Part shown: positions 19,252 through 27,588 of the stretch, piece by piece | How the letters are laid out: each line of letters starts with the position of its first letter | Numbering within the stretch: the stretch's first letter is position 1 | Origin: Alphaproteobacteria bacterium AO1-B | GTDB lineage: Bacteria > Pseudomonadota > Alphaproteobacteria > Rhizobiales > Stappiaceae | Assembly (NCBI GenBank): GCA_001890945.1 | Contig: CM007608.1 | Span: forward strand, 1-64,000 | Reading direction: 5' to 3' | DNA: 64,000 nt | Position numbers and translations under genes: made by a program | Notes under the pieces: generated by a model | Seen by the model: the letters and a program-made list of their open reading frames with translations, nothing else | Databases searched by the model: none | What the model was told of the DNA's origin: nothing

Positions 19252-19461
19252 GGATGCCCCCCAAGTAAAACAAGCGGCATACAGGTTCCAGCCGACGTCT
19301 TCCGGTCGTACAGGTTTGGCATGCCACATGATCACCCTAATCTGCCGTTAGGGAATTCCAAAGATGCCAGAAGTAGCAAACTGGCTTGTTTTTCATGTTT
19401 CTAAGGCGAAACTGTAAGGCCAGGCCGGATCGACACGGTTGGACAACAAAGGGCAGATAAA

Positions 19462-19884
19462 ATGAAGCCAGCTCAGCTTTTTCGCCCTACGCTCATCGCA
19501 GCTTTTCTCCTGTCTGCGGGATCTCCGGCCCTCGCGATGAGCGGGTTCGGGACTTCGGACACCACGGCCGCTTGTCCACCGCACCGGGTCACGATTGAAA
19601 ACCGATCATCCGGCCCGATCGAAATCCGGCAGATTATGTGGCTCAATGCTGATGAAACCGGCTGGCTCTCGCAAGACGTTGGTCCTGAGAGCATTGCACC
19701 CGGTGGAAACTGGTCCGGTGATGTTTCCCTAACCGGCCTGTCGGGCAGCAAAACTTTTGTAAAAGCCCAGTACCAGATCCAGGGGAAGGCAGACGCCGGG
19801 GCGCTGGAACTATCCTCCGAACGCGCCATTCCCTCCTGCCAAACCACCCAGAAAAGCGTCCTGCGCGTGGTCGACAAGCGGTAA
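19462..19884 (+). CDS. Small exported protein of unknown function
   Basis: A 140-residue protein with a clear signal peptide (LIAAFLLSAGSPALA then MSGFG). The mature part has two cysteines (TAACPPHR near residue 38 and IPSCQTT near 127) that could pair. VTIENRSSGPIEIRQIMW and GGNWSGDVSLTG suggest a beta-rich fold. I do not recognise a family. An overlapping antisense frame has no such features. It stands alone, divergent from the protease gene. Confidence 0.65.
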   Translation: MKPAQLFRPTLIAAFLLSAGSPALAMSGFGTSDTTAACPPHRVTIENRSSGPIEIRQIMWLNADETGWLSQDVGPESIAPGGNWSGDVSLTGLSGSKTFVKAQYQIQGKADAGALELSSERAIPSCQTTQKSVLRVVDKR

Positions 19885-19929
19885 GCGAAACGGTGGTTTG
19901 GCCACCCGTCACAAACCCTAAAATAAAAA

Positions 19930-19950
19930 GCCCCTCCGCAAGGGAAGGGC
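19930..19950. terminator. Hairpin between the small exported protein and the DUF6447 gene
   Basis: GCCCCTCC, a short loop, GGAAGGGC. On the minus strand it is followed by TTTTTATTT, so it is a good terminator for the DUF6447 gene; on the plus strand only CTTT follows. It may serve both convergent genes. Confidence 0.75.
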
Positions 19951-19977
19951 CTTTCATGCCTCGCTACAGACTAAAAA

Positions 19978-20181
19978 TTAGTCTTTCGGCAAGGCCGCCG
20001 CGAGGGCCTGGGCGTAGGCGTTGCGCGCGGTCTGGTAAATCGCGATCTGCTGCTGCAGCTCACCGATCTTCCGATCCACGACCGTCATCGACGACAGCTG
20101 GTTCAGCGCGTCCTGAGAGAGGTCGGAGACGTTGTATTCGCGGCCGTCAATGGTGACTTTTCCAGCTGGTTGCTCAGACAT
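19978..20181 (-). CDS. DUF6447-family small protein
   Basis: A 67-residue protein. VTIDGREYNVSDLSQDALNQL followed by a helix with regular heptads (VDRKIGELQQQIAIYQTARNAYAQAL) fits the DUF6447 family: a short beta hairpin and then a coiled coil. The function of the family is not known. It lies between the S-layer-like gene and a small secreted protein gene and has its own terminator, so it is probably a single-gene unit. Confidence 0.75.
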   Translation of the reverse strand: MSEQPAGKVTIDGREYNVSDLSQDALNQLSSMTVVDRKIGELQQQIAIYQTARNAYAQALAAALPKD

Positions 20182-20351
20182 ACCCTTTTGTAACTCCTGT
20201 TTTATTCAATACGCCGTCCGTCCCTGCTCCTCAGATAACACTGCAGGCGACAATGAATTCGCAGGTGCTTGTATAATCGAAACGGCTGATTGATCAATTG
20301 TATTATGATGGACCCTGTGGTTTGGGGCGTTCATCATCCAAGATCCATAAG

Positions 20352-20382
20352 CAAAAAAAAGAGGGCCCCAGAGGGCCCTCTC
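20352..20382 (-). terminator. Terminator of the S-layer-like gene
   Basis: On the minus strand GAGAGGGCCCTC TGG GGCCCTC is followed by eight T: a strong GC stem with a long U-tract, about 25 bases past the stop at 20405. Confidence 0.9.
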
Positions 20383-20404
20383 GGTTTCAGCAAGCTGAAA
20401 CTTC

Positions 20405-22834
20405 TTATGCGAGCGTAAGATCTGTAGTGGAGATCGTGCTGTCTGTCAGACCTGTAACACCAGTCAATTTGATGAACATGTCGTTTGCATCAAGACCATC
20501 GGTGCCATCAGAGATGAACACGTAGCTGTCGGAACCATTGGTCCAGAAAGCAATCGCACCGTCGGCGTTACCAGTTGCAACGATTGCAGCTTCAACAGCG
20601 GTCAGCTGCTCAGCAACAGTGTCGTCGGCAGCTGCGAAAGTCGCAACACCTTCTGCATCGATAGCAGCGTTACCAACAGCGGCAGTGCCGTTCTGCACAA
20701 CGCTCAAGTTCGCGTCCCAACGGATAACGTCAGAACCGCCAGTGTTGAAGTCCGTGATGGTCTTCAGGTTCGTCGCAGACACAACGCCACCGACATCGCC
20801 AGCAGCGAAGTCGAAGCGGTCAGCGGCTTCACCACCGGTCATGACATCAAGACCGACGTTACCGTCGATGATGTCGGCGCCAGCGCCACCAGACAGAATG
20901 TCGTTCTGGCCAGAACCAGAGATCGTGTCAACGCCAGAACCACCAGTTACGGAAACACCATTGGTTGCAAAACCGCTAGCGTCCAGTGTGTTGGTGCCTG
21001 TCGAACCGGAAGCATCCAGCGAGAAGTTCGCGGTGGACATGTTGCCGGTCAGGAAAGTGTGATCACCAGAACCGGTCAAAGTAACAGCGCTCAGATTCGG
21101 AGCCTGTGCGGCAGCCAACGTAAACGCAGCATCATCAACAGCGATGATGTTGAGGTTTTCGACACCAAGGATAGTCGGCAAGGCAGCAGCAGTACCAGCT
21201 TCCGAACCAGTTGTATCACCATCGTCAACAGTGATCGAAACAGTGTCGATTTGGCCGACGTTGGTCGCGTCTTTAACACCGATTGTAACTGCACCGTTCG
21301 TATCAGTCATGGTGATAGCACCAGCCTGAGTGGCGGACAGGTCAGAAACAGTGGTGTTGCCACCCGCATCGTTCAGGACAATCGCCGTAATGCCGGTGAT
21401 GTTGTCCAGATCAACAGACTGAGCGTCGTTAACGGCCAAAACTTCAAAGTTGGTGTATTTTGCACCAAGGGTTGAAGTTGCCAGGTCAGCAGAAGCCGCT
21501 ACAGTCAGAGTATCTGTGCCAGCGCCCGCATCTACAGAACCAGTTGTGAGGACACCGCCGGTCGTGATCAGATCAGTGCCAGCACCACCGGTGATGGTCT
21601 GCGTCACTGCGGAGATGGTTGCAGCAATACCGCCATTTGTCAGGCCAGAAGCATCAACCGTCGCAAAGTCTGTGTCCAGTGTGCCGATGACAACAGCACC
21701 GTTAGCAGCAGCAGTTGCAGTTGCAGCGATGTTGGTTGCAACACCGGAAACAGTGAGGGACTGAGCAGAGGCGTTAGTGGCAACAGTAATACCACCGGTG
21801 ACCAGAGATGTTGTCGCATCAATGGCTACAGATGCCTGGCCTGTCGTTGAAATGCCGCCAAGAGTGTTTGCTGCACCCGTGGAAGTGATGTTCAACGTAG
21901 TCAGAGTAGCTGCAGTACCGTTTACAGCAATTGCACCAGCAGTTGTACCGCCGTCAACAGCCAATGCACCGGTGGTTACAGCAGCGCCGTAAGTTGCAGT
22001 AACAGCTGCGTTGGTTACGTTGCCGTCACCTTTAACACCGATTGTCGTGCCGGAAGCAACGTTGGTGAAAGCCATACCGTTTGTATCGGTGGAGCGGTCC
22101 GCCCACAGTTGGGTTTCGCCTTCGACCAAAGAAGCATCGAACGTGAAGCCGTTGGTGTTTGCCGGGTCGATGTCACGGAAGAAGAACTGCTCAACGTTCG
22201 TTACAGTCGCAGCCGGGAAAGCAGTGACAGAAGAAGCATCGTCGAGAAGCAGGTTGAAGGAGTCTGTACCTGTGCCGCCGTCGATGGAGTCAACAACAGT
22301 GAAGGTGTCAACGCTGCCGTTCACGCCGTTGATTGTGTCGTTGCCAGCAGTGCCGGTGATCACGTCAACGTCGGTGGTCAGAGTAAACGTGGAACCAGAA
22401 GAGCTGCCTTCAAGGGTCGGAGCACCGTCGCGGGTCTCAAACTGGCCGAACAGGATCCAGTGCTGGTAGCCGCTGGCGAAAGTGCCGGCAGTCACAGCAG
22501 CCTGAACGTCAGAGTTTGCAGCGAGGTATGTTGCTTCGCTGAAGCCGGAAGTAGCAACTTCCTGAGTCGGGAAACGGCCTTCAGTAGCGCCGAAGCCGAG
22601 GAAGTGAGTGAACGGGTTGACGCCAGCGGCAGCAACATCGGTGTTCTGCTCAAGGTAGTAGCTGGTGTCGAACTGAGCGTTCGGGTCAGAACCTTCGAAA
22701 CGGCCGAAAGTGTCGTAGTGGCTTTCAGCAAACGCAGCCCAGGTCAGGCCTGTGGAGCCACCAGTTGCGATGAACGCGTTGTATACGTCCGGACGCGTGG
22801 TCTGGTAAAATGATGCGTCAAATGCGAGAGACAT
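20405..22834 (-). CDS. S-layer-like RTX surface protein, type I secretion substrate
   Basis: An 809-residue protein without signal peptide or cysteine, rich in Thr, Ala, Gly, Val and Asp. Residues 1-145 have three copies of a motif such as FDTSYYLEQNTDVAAAGVNP then HFLGFGATEGR, seen in S-layer and other RTX surface proteins. A long beta-repeat body follows. Near residues 630-690 are RTX nonapeptides (GGSGVDTISGSGQNDILSGG), and the end (FWTNGSDSYVFISD, IKLTGVTGL) matches the C-terminus of many type I secreted surface proteins. The start has AGGAGA eight bases upstream. Codon choice is visibly more restricted than in neighbours (GTT, GCA, ACA, CTG), which suggests high expression. An S-layer role is inference. 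Confidence 0.85.
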   Translation of the reverse strand: MSLAFDASFYQTTRPDVYNAFIATGGSTGLTWAAFAESHYDTFGRFEGSDPNAQFDTSYYLEQNTDVAAAGVNPFTHFLGFGATEGRFPTQEVATSGFSEATYLAANSDVQAAVTAGTFASGYQHWILFGQFETRDGAPTLEGSSSGSTFTLTTDVDVITGTAGNDTINGVNGSVDTFTVVDSIDGGTGTDSFNLLLDDASSVTAFPAATVTNVEQFFFRDIDPANTNGFTFDASLVEGETQLWADRSTDTNGMAFTNVASGTTIGVKGDGNVTNAAVTATYGAAVTTGALAVDGGTTAGAIAVNGTAATLTTLNITSTGAANTLGGISTTGQASVAIDATTSLVTGGITVATNASAQSLTVSGVATNIAATATAAANGAVVIGTLDTDFATVDASGLTNGGIAATISAVTQTITGGAGTDLITTGGVLTTGSVDAGAGTDTLTVAASADLATSTLGAKYTNFEVLAVNDAQSVDLDNITGITAIVLNDAGGNTTVSDLSATQAGAITMTDTNGAVTIGVKDATNVGQIDTVSITVDDGDTTGSEAGTAAALPTILGVENLNIIAVDDAAFTLAAAQAPNLSAVTLTGSGDHTFLTGNMSTANFSLDASGSTGTNTLDASGFATNGVSVTGGSGVDTISGSGQNDILSGGAGADIIDGNVGLDVMTGGEAADRFDFAAGDVGGVVSATNLKTITDFNTGGSDVIRWDANLSVVQNGTAAVGNAAIDAEGVATFAAADDTVAEQLTAVEAAIVATGNADGAIAFWTNGSDSYVFISDGTDGLDANDMFIKLTGVTGLTDSTISTTDLTLA

Positions 22835-23383
22835 TTGTCTTTCTCCTAAGATCTTAACGTTGTGACGTCACGTCTTGGTACGTCGGGTGATCAACCCCGA
22901 CCACCGCGTATCACTGCTCAGCCAAATCAGACTGTTCAGCGATTGCTGTACAGCTATCACTGTACCGGGTGTCTGACAAGCATTTTTTTGGGGGGAAGTC
23001 AATTTTTAATGTTCGAATTTGGCAATATTTAAAAGCACTTACCAAATTCAGCATCACCGTTGCAAAATTACCGCAAAGGCACTTTCGACCGGGGCCGAAG
23101 GGACCCAATTCACTTTCAAAGCTTGTAAGATTTTTGGCTCTCCCCACGAGGACGCACTGTCCGAACGCGGCCTATTGATTGCCTAAGAAATTAACATTTT
23201 TCTTTGAAAGGTGAAAGGTTTTTAATCATCCTGTTTGACAGAGTGATGTCAGATTCGACGCCGTTTGTTTGCTTGAACTCACAGCAATTCGTGAACCATC
23301 GTAATTTTTGCCATCACTAGCTGCATCAAATTCAATTCGCAACCCCTTTAGACAAGTTTTTCGACTCGACCTGATCGCAGTGA
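22835..23383. other. Long AT-rich leader upstream of the S-layer-like gene
   Basis: About 550 bases between the XRE gene stop and the S-layer-like gene start, both on the minus strand. It is AT-rich with homopolymer runs and holds the spaced TGTAC pair at 22947-22966. No convincing gene is seen. The length suggests a long regulated 5' region, but I cannot place the promoter. Confidence 0.45.
22947..22966. promoter_or_regulatory. Candidate operator TGTACA-N8-TGTACC
   Basis: TGTACA at 22947-22952 and TGTACC at 22961-22966, fourteen bases start to start, about 112 bases upstream of the S-layer-like start codon. The same layout recurs at 23751-23770 beside the XRE regulator gene, which is the natural candidate to bind it. 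Confidence 0.5.
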
Positions 23384-23695
23384 CTAGATGGCTTCATTTT
23401 GGTTAAAAATCAGTTGATGCGTCGTCGGCTCGTAAAACTCGAGCATCTTGATCGCAAAGTCGCGGCTGTCGAGGCCGAGCGCTTCCGCATACACCGCGTA
23501 GCGGTCCGCGGGAAGGCGGCCTTTACCGCTCTCGATCTGTGAAATGAATGTGTAATAAAGAGCGCCCATTTTCGAGGCGAGCTCGCGCTGGGACAGACCG
23601 GCCTCTTCACGGGCCGCCTTGAGCCATGTACCCGCCTGCAAACGGAGTTCTTGACGTTTGTCGTCCGTTGTTTTTGCGTTAGTCTGGAACTGCAT
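23384..23695 (-). CDS. XRE-family helix-turn-helix regulator
   Basis: A 103-residue protein whose residues about 22-80 form a Cro/cI-type domain: WLKAAREEAGLSQRELASKM, then YYTFISQIESGKGRLPADRYAVYAEAL. It is little more than a DNA-binding domain with short tails, so a ligand domain is absent. It lies between the S-layer-like gene (same strand, downstream) and the 640-residue protein gene (divergent). A spaced TGTACA pair in each flanking region makes it a plausible regulator of both. Confidence 0.88.
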   Translation of the reverse strand: MQFQTNAKTTDDKRQELRLQAGTWLKAAREEAGLSQRELASKMGALYYTFISQIESGKGRLPADRYAVYAEALGLDSRDFAIKMLEFYEPTTHQLIFNQNEAI

Positions 23696-23750
23696 GATGG
23701 ACCGCCCTGCCCGAGGGTTTTGTTACTCTATGCACCAACGTGTACAGGAA

Positions 23751-23770
23751 AAGGTGTACAAAATCCAGCG
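23751..23770. promoter_or_regulatory. Candidate operator TGTACA-N8-TGTACA
   Basis: Two exact TGTACA hexamers at 23751-23756 and 23765-23770, 56 bases upstream of the XRE start codon and about 120 bases upstream of the divergent gene at 23890. Same spacing as the pair at 22947-22966. Confidence 0.55.
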
Positions 23771-23889
23771 CAATTGTGATATTTATGTCGACATTGTTCG
23801 GTCACAGTCCCGTGAGAGGGGATTTCCTCTGGACGAAAAAGGCCCTGAAACGGTAGGGTGCCGCCGAAATTACGGATAGAGACAGCCAT

Positions 23890-25812
23890 ATGGTCGAAAT
23901 CATTGCCTTCCCGGGCAAAATCCAGTCAACCACCGTCGACACGTCGCGTCTTAACCTCGAGGGTTCTGGAACCCGCCAGGACGCGCAAGTCATGCCAGTG
24001 CCGCAGATCAGCAGCACCCTGGACGGGACGGTAGTGGTTAGCCCTTCGGAAACGGCAGACAATTTCCCGGAAGGTGACTGGACGAACCAGGAACTGGCAG
24101 ATCTCTACCGTGTCGAATCGCTGCTGGTCCAGGCAGGCATCAAGATGTCCACCGGGCGCGGTGTGACCGACGAGAACGATCCCTGGTTCGTGTTCTGCCG
24201 GGAGGACGGCGATGTCTTTGTTCATCTGGCGCGCGCCGATGGCCGGTATCTTCTCGACAGCCCGGGCTTGTCGGGGCTTCTGGAAGGGCCGGATTTCGCG
24301 ACCCTGATCGATACCTTTGTCAAGCAACTCGCCGCCCTGCGTGCGCCCGACGACAACAGCAACGTTGTCAGCTTCCGTCCGAAGATGCTGCGCGACAAAA
24401 GCGTGCACCTGCATCCATCGATACTGCTCGCAGCCCTGATCTGGACGCTCTATCTCGCCTCCGACGACATTGCCAGCGCGACAGAAGCGGCCAGCGATCT
24501 TGCCGAGGACATGATTCTTCCGGTCGATCAGCTTTTGATGATGGATCAGAGCGATACGGGCACAGGAGACATCGGAGCAACAGACATCGATGGCACCGCT
24601 CCGGACCTTGCCAAGGCAAAGACCGCTGCTGCCAACCAGGCCGCACAGACGGCAGTAAGTTTTGCGGATGCGGACCGATCAGGTTCCGACCGTCTGGTTT
24701 CAAGCTTCAGTGCAATGATTGCGTCCGCGTCTCCGGCCGCACAGGCCGTTTCGGCGAGCCTTGCCATCATCGCCTTCAGCTTCGGGTTTTATGGCCAGAA
24801 CAAATCCGAGATCGTTGAAACTGAGGGCGAAACCGGATTTTCTATTGCTGGCCTGCATTCAGCTTTGCGCCAACTCGCCGAAACCGGCATTGAGACCGTC
24901 CGCCTGAACGGCGACCAACATTCCGTTGAAATCAGCGCGTCAGCGGAAGCCGGACCAGTGGTCCTCGCCGATCTCAACGGCGAGTTGGATCTGCAAACCG
25001 CTGAAATCGTGGACTACGAACTCCATCTTGCGGATCTGACCTCTGATTTGGCTGTTGCGTTTGATGGCCAGGCCGAAGTTGCAGCGGAGGACGGGACTGC
25101 TGTTCAAGCCGACACGGGCGAGAAACACCAGTCTGCAGGACATGCTGCCGAGGTACAGTCCGAGACGAAGGAAAAGGCATCAGCACCAGCGAAAAAAGTG
25201 GCGGATGATTCAACGACGCCAGCGGCCTCCAAGGAAGAGAGCAAGCAGCAGGCAAGCTCTGAACCGGCGACCGAAGACAAATTTGTTGTCGCTGAAGTCC
25301 TGGGCACGCTGAGCTCGGGTTCCGCGTTCGGTTCGGAAATGGTCTCAACCACACTCGACTGGGATGGTTTCGAACTAATTCTCGACCAGCTGGACGTTGC
25401 AACCAGTGTGGTTTCGGAAGGTCCAGATCTGGACACGGACTTGGCGGCTGTTTCTGGAATAAATCTGGGCTCGAAAGAGCTTGGTTCCGGAGACGACGGT
25501 TCGGACACCATCAGCGGCACACCATCTTCTGGCGTGGATATGCCTTCTCTACCAGAGGCTCCGTCAGTCTCTGTGGTCGGAGCCGAGATCCTGGACTACG
25601 ACCAGCGCGTCACCAACTTCATCACCAGCTTCATTCACAACAACGATTCGATCGAAATCGTGCATTTCCAGACAGAGCTCGTGATTATCGACATGTCGGC
25701 GATTGGCAACTCGGCAAGTCACACCTATGCCCGAAGTTGGGTCACGGACGAGGGCCACGTGATTTCCACGGTCGGCAGCTATCAAGACTTCCTAGATTAC
25801 GGCATGGCCTGA
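23890..25812 (+). CDS. Unknown 640-residue protein, possibly membrane-bound, in a glycosyltransferase operon
   Basis: I do not recognise this protein. Residues about 65-150 look like a folded domain (DWTNQELADLYRVESLLVQ, then DPWFVFCREDGDVFVHLAR and DGRYLLDSPGLSGLL). Two hydrophobic stretches follow: HPSILLAALIWTLYLAS near residue 177 and AVSASLAIIAFSFGFY near 285. Residues about 390-560 are acidic and low in complexity (many Ala, Glu, Ser, Lys, Asp), as in a disordered linker. The last 80 residues (FITSFIHNNDSIEIVHFQ, SYQDFLDYGMA) look folded. The next glycosyltransferase gene starts four bases after its stop. A part in surface-protein or glycan handling is a guess from context. Confidence 0.75.
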   Translation: MVEIIAFPGKIQSTTVDTSRLNLEGSGTRQDAQVMPVPQISSTLDGTVVVSPSETADNFPEGDWTNQELADLYRVESLLVQAGIKMSTGRGVTDENDPWFVFCREDGDVFVHLARADGRYLLDSPGLSGLLEGPDFATLIDTFVKQLAALRAPDDNSNVVSFRPKMLRDKSVHLHPSILLAALIWTLYLASDDIASATEAASDLAEDMILPVDQLLMMDQSDTGTGDIGATDIDGTAPDLAKAKTAAANQAAQTAVSFADADRSGSDRLVSSFSAMIASASPAAQAVSASLAIIAFSFGFYGQNKSEIVETEGETGFSIAGLHSALRQLAETGIETVRLNGDQHSVEISASAEAGPVVLADLNGELDLQTAEIVDYELHLADLTSDLAVAFDGQAEVAAEDGTAVQADTGEKHQSAGHAAEVQSETKEKASAPAKKVADDSTTPAASKEESKQQASSEPATEDKFVVAEVLGTLSSGSAFGSEMVSTTLDWDGFELILDQLDVATSVVSEGPDLDTDLAAVSGINLGSKELGSGDDGSDTISGTPSSGVDMPSLPEAPSVSVVGAEILDYDQRVTNFITSFIHNNDSIEIVHFQTELVIIDMSAIGNSASHTYARSWVTDEGHVISTVGSYQDFLDYGMA

Positions 25813-25816
25813 TCTC

Positions 25817-26731
25817 ATGACTGAGACGTCTCCTGTACCCGGGGCCCTGTCCCGGGTCTGCGGTGTTGTTGTGACATACCAGCCGGATCTTGGCCCCCTC
25901 AAAGCCATGCTGGAGCGGATTGCGCCACAAGTCGACGATCTGGTGATTGTCGACAACGGCTCGGACACAGACCTCACCGCACTGGCAACCAACTTCAACG
26001 CAACCCTCAAACTTCTTGGCGACAATTTCGGCATCGCCCATGCGCAAAATGTCGGGATCGCAATGGCCCGCGAGCGCGATGCGGATTCGGTTCTGCTGCT
26101 CGACCAGGACAGCCTGCCGGCCCCGGACATGGTGGCCAAGCTGATTGCGGCGGAACTGAAACTGCGCACGGACGGCAAGACCGTTGCGGCTGTCGGCGCG
26201 AACTACATCGACCCACGCAAAGGCGATACCGGCTGCTTTCCCTACCGCAAGGGGCTGCGGCTGAAACACCGCGTCAACACGGGCAAGGAAACGATCGTCG
26301 AGACGGACTACCTGATTGCCTCCGGTAGCCTGACGCCGATGACGGTGCTCGATCAAGTTGGCGATATGGTCGATGAGCTTTTCATCGATTATGTCGACAT
26401 CGAGTGGGGTTTGCGGGCGCGCGAAATGGGCTACATCAGCTACGGCGTGTTCGACGCCCACATGGAGCACGCGCTTGGCGATGATCACATCCAGTTCCTG
26501 TGGCGGCGCGTTCCGGTGCACAGCGCGGTCCGGCATTACTACCAGCAGCGCAATGCGGTCTGGCTGATCCGCCAATCCTGGCTGCCGCATATCTGGACGC
26601 CGATCCTCTTGTTCCGCATGGCCTACCGGCTCGTGTTTTTCACGCTTGCCGCACCCAAACGCTGGACCCATTCGCGCATGATGCTGTCCGGCATTTGGGA
26701 CGGTGTCCGCGGCCGGATGGGCCGGGTTTAG
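25817..26731 (+). CDS. Family 2 glycosyltransferase, rhamnosyltransferase-like
   Basis: A 304-residue GT-A enzyme. It opens with GVVVTYQPDLGPL, has VIVDNGSDTDL, the donor-site LLLDQDSLPAPDM (DQD at the DxD position), FIDYVDIEWGLRARE as acceptor-side motif, and a hydrophobic stretch near the end. DQDS together with DYVDIEW is typical of RfbF/WbbL-type rhamnosyltransferases, so dTDP-rhamnose from the rml genes is a plausible donor. It lies four bases after the unknown 640-residue gene and directly before a second glycosyltransferase. Confidence 0.88.
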   Translation: MTETSPVPGALSRVCGVVVTYQPDLGPLKAMLERIAPQVDDLVIVDNGSDTDLTALATNFNATLKLLGDNFGIAHAQNVGIAMARERDADSVLLLDQDSLPAPDMVAKLIAAELKLRTDGKTVAAVGANYIDPRKGDTGCFPYRKGLRLKHRVNTGKETIVETDYLIASGSLTPMTVLDQVGDMVDELFIDYVDIEWGLRAREMGYISYGVFDAHMEHALGDDHIQFLWRRVPVHSAVRHYYQQRNAVWLIRQSWLPHIWTPILLFRMAYRLVFFTLAAPKRWTHSRMMLSGIWDGVRGRMGRV

Positions 26732-27568
26732 ATGATGGGAGAGGGCGGAGCGCTTGATCCGGCGGGCGGAGACAACCCGCTGCTGACGGTCTCCCTGGTG
26801 ATTTACCGGCCCGATCTGAAGGTTCTCGCAGCCACGCTTCAAAGCCTTTCCAAGGCGCTGAACCGATTGGATGCCTCCCGCTGCAAGATCTTCATCATCC
26901 AGAACTGTGACACCGACGGGATCGCGCCGCTGCTGGGAGCAAATCTCAACGGGATCGCGTCTGATCTCCGGCAAGGGCACGGCAATATCGGCTTCGGCCG
27001 CGCGCACAATCTGGTGCTCAGCGAGACCGGCACGTTTCATCTCGTACTCAATCCGGACATCGAAATGGCCGAAGAGGCTTTGGCACACGGATTACTGTTC
27101 CTGGAAGAGCATACGGACTGCGGCCTGATCACACCATATGCCTGCTGGCCGGACGGCACACGGCAATATCTGTGCAAGCGGTACCCGGCGTTGTTCGATC
27201 TTCTCTTGCGCGGCTTTGCGCCTGTTTTCCTGAAAAATCTCTTCTCAAGCCGGCTCGCCCGCTATGAAATGAGCAAGGAAACAGGCGAAGGCGTTTTCTG
27301 GGACCCACCGATCGTCAGCGGGTGTTTCATGCTGTTCCGGGGTGAGATTTACCGGCAGCTTGACGGGTTTGATTCGCGCTTCTTTATCTATTTCGAAGAT
27401 TTTGATCTTGCCCTGCGAACCGAAAAAATCACCCGTATCGCCTATGTACCGGCAATCCAGATCGTCCACGAGGGCGGCCACGCCGCACGCAAGGGGTTGA
27501 CGCACATCAAGCTCTTCGCCAAATCCGCGCTTCTCTTCTACAAACTGCACGGTTTCAAGCTTTTCTGA
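26732..27568 (+). CDS. Family 2 glycosyltransferase, rhamnosyltransferase-like
   Basis: A 278-residue GT-A enzyme whose ATG directly follows the stop of the previous gene. It shows LLTVSLVIYRPDLKVLAATL, the long-loop form IIQNCDTDG, NIGFGRAHNLVLSE, LVLNPDIEMAEE (NPD as metal site) and FFIYFEDFDLALR. The NxGFGxxxN and NPD marks resemble WbbL and related rhamnosyltransferases. Together with the preceding gene it probably adds two sugars in sequence to one acceptor. Confidence 0.88.
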   Translation: MMGEGGALDPAGGDNPLLTVSLVIYRPDLKVLAATLQSLSKALNRLDASRCKIFIIQNCDTDGIAPLLGANLNGIASDLRQGHGNIGFGRAHNLVLSETGTFHLVLNPDIEMAEEALAHGLLFLEEHTDCGLITPYACWPDGTRQYLCKRYPALFDLLLRGFAPVFLKNLFSSRLARYEMSKETGEGVFWDPPIVSGCFMLFRGEIYRQLDGFDSRFFIYFEDFDLALRTEKITRIAYVPAIQIVHEGGHAARKGLTHIKLFAKSALLFYKLHGFKLF

Positions 27569-27588
27569 CCATCAGCGACCTGAAGCGC

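Noticed and set aside
19473..19877. Minus-strand frame of 134 codons
   Set aside because: The opposite frame has a clear signal peptide; this one has no features.
20266..20300. Possible promoter TTGATC-N16-TATACA for the DUF6447 gene
   Set aside because: Only four of six matches in each box and a competing TATAAT on the other strand; too weak to list.
22109..22813. Plus-strand frame of 234 codons within the S-layer-like gene
   Set aside because: Antisense to a well-supported gene; the open frame follows from its restricted codon use.
24368..24703. Several antisense frames in the 640-residue gene
   Set aside because: No family match; the plus frame has the right spacing to the following glycosyltransferase gene.
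25742..27088. Minus-strand frame of 448 codons
   Set aside because: Antisense shadow of two clear glycosyltransferase genes; its product has no recognisable family.
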